This document shows positions 6,766 through 7,077 of a stretch of 7,077 nucleotides of DNA, piece after piece. Numbering within the stretch: position 1 is the stretch's first letter; every line of letters starts with the position of its first letter. Below the pieces are notes generated by a model, which saw nothing but the letters and a program-made list of their open reading frames with translations, was not told the DNA's origin and made no database searches. Made by a program: the position numbers and the translations under genes. The DNA comes from Dethiosulfatibacter sp. Its GTDB lineage: Bacteria > Bacillota_A > Clostridia > Tissierellales > Dethiosulfatibacteraceae. The DNA is taken from positions 1-7,077 of the forward strand of contig JAHRFV010000204.1 of NCBI GenBank assembly GCA_019084435.1, in the 5' to 3' direction.

Positions 6766-6794
6766 AATCAATATATAGTATATTTATAAATAGC

Positions 6795-6821
6795 AAAGCC
6801 TGGTTTCAACCAGGTTTTTTT
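6795..6821 (+). terminator. Rho-independent terminator after bcp
   Basis: CCTGGT (6799-6804) and ACCAGG (6809-6814) form a stem with a four-base loop. An upstream AAAG can extend the pairing into the T-run (6815-6821). It starts 30 bases after the bcp stop codon and closes the three-gene operon. Confidence 0.88.
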
Positions 6822-6966
6822 GGCATTTAGCATAACCAAATTCTCTTGAAGAGATATTAAGTTAGGAATCAGACAGATGATTTATTAGCGATATCAATAA
6901 ATATATTAGATTAAGTTATGAAGAAAATGACTTTTTCTTAGCGTAAAGTTATTGTAGGAAAAAAAT
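6822..6966. other. Non-coding stretch between the bcp terminator and the insertion-sequence-like 5' end
   Basis: I see no gene-sized frame, RNA gene or strong promoter here. A weak AT hairpin, AAGAAAA (6921-6927) with TTTTCTT (6933-6939), is present. The left boundary of the putative insertion sequence should lie somewhere in the right half of this stretch, but without the other end no terminal inverted repeat or target duplication can be defined. Confidence 0.5.
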
Positions 6967-7038
6967 ATAAAAAGAAAGTCTCTTTCATGTTATGATAAGT
7001 TTGGCAACAAAATCTAACAGAAGGAGCTTTCTTTTTAT
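6967..7038 (+). repeat. Inverted repeat predicted to sequester the transposase Shine-Dalgarno
   Basis: The left arm (6967-6986) pairs with the right arm (7020-7038). Twelve perfect pairs come first, ATAAAAAGAAAG (6967-6978) with CTTTCTTTTTAT (7027-7038). After a single bulged T (6979) there are seven more, CTCTTTC (6980-6986) with GAAGGAG (7020-7026), one of them a G-U wobble. The right arm contains the ribosome binding site and the first two bases of the start codon. The loop is 33 bases (6987-7019). Confidence 0.75.
6988..6996 (+). promoter_or_regulatory. Candidate internal transposase promoter (extended -10)
   Basis: TGT followed by TATGAT (6991-6996) is an extended -10 with one mismatch to TATAAT. 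There is no good -35 at 17-18 bases upstream (the sequence there is A-rich). Transcription would begin near 7003, inside the loop of the inverted repeat and after its left arm, leaving the ribosome binding site free. Confidence 0.4.
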
Positions 7039-7077
7039 GTACAATAGTATACTACACTTTAATGAATTTGGGGTAAA
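7037..7077 (+). CDS. Probable transposase, N-terminal 13 codons only (ISLre2/UPF0236-like)
   Basis: ATG at 7037 opens a frame reading MYNSILHFNEFGV and running off the window. The (N)SIL-x-FNE-x-G pattern resembles the N-terminus of ISLre2-family (UPF0236) transposases, which are common in Clostridia; this is from memory and rests on very few residues. GAAGGAG (7020-7026) lies ten bases before the ATG, slightly longer than usual. No catalytic residues are visible. An unrelated hypothetical protein cannot be excluded. Confidence 0.5.
   Translation, partial: MYNSILHFNEFGV

Larger units (their letters stand above)
6967..7077 (+). mobile_element. 5' end of a probable insertion sequence (ISLre2-like), truncated by the window
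   Basis: A probable transposase start (ATG 7037) is preceded by a long inverted repeat and a candidate internal promoter, an arrangement seen at the 5' ends of several insertion sequences. The left coordinate given is the first base of the inverted repeat, not a proven element end; the true boundary may lie up to a few tens of bases further left. The family call rests only on resemblance of the 13 visible codons to ISLre2 (UPF0236) transposase N-termini as I remember them. Confidence 0.45.

Noticed and set aside
6921..6939. AT hairpin AAGAAAA/TTTTCTT as a possible terminator or element end
   Set aside because: Seven A-U-rich pairs with a five-base loop and no T-tract after it. It is too weak to call a terminator and has no partner to call an element terminus.
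1..7077. CRISPR arrays, tRNA or rRNA genes, phage genes, toxin-antitoxin or defence systems
   Set aside because: No regularly spaced direct repeats, no tRNA-like cloverleaf or rRNA sequence, and no genes of those classes were recognised on either strand.

Overview
The window is AT-rich, with strong GGAGG-type ribosome binding sites, TTGACA/TATAAT promoters and hairpin-plus-T-tract terminators. Together with a lipoprotein flavin reductase of the kind common in anaerobic Gram-positive bacteria, this points to a low-GC anaerobic Firmicute (Clostridia-like). The genus cannot be told from this sequence.

Layout from left to right: (1) the first 27 codons of an L-threonine aldolase gene on the minus strand, with its promoter; (2) a plus-strand pair made of a small unrecognised membrane protein and the magnesium channel/transporter MgtE, closed by a terminator at 2018-2059; (3) a single-gene unit with its own extended -10 promoter and terminator, encoding a secreted lipoprotein with a covalent-FMN domain fused to a flavocytochrome c/fumarate reductase-type FAD domain; (4) a tightly packed three-gene operon (about 4144-6821) for an AP_endonuc_2/sugar-isomerase-like TIM barrel protein, the RmuC recombination/nuclease-family protein and a Bcp-type peroxiredoxin, with an 11-base overlap at one junction and a TAA|ATG abutment at the other; (5) a non-coding stretch leading into the 5' end of what looks like an insertion sequence, with the first 13 codons of a probable ISLre2-type transposase running off the right edge.

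Most of the window is chromosomal housekeeping and accessory metabolism rather than a dedicated new system. Three points deserve attention. The FAD lipoprotein lacks the fumarate-binding and catalytic arginines of the family and instead has tyrosines in positions reminiscent of ketosteroid dehydrogenases, so its electron acceptor is probably not fumarate. The TIM barrel protein keeps all nine residues that align with the trinuclear-zinc ligands of endonuclease IV and is co-transcribed with rmuC and a peroxide-scavenging gene, which raises a DNA-repair alternative to the default sugar-isomerase call. The transposase start region can fold into a long stem of about 19 bp that buries its Shine-Dalgarno sequence only in transcripts entering from outside, because a candidate internal promoter lies in the loop.
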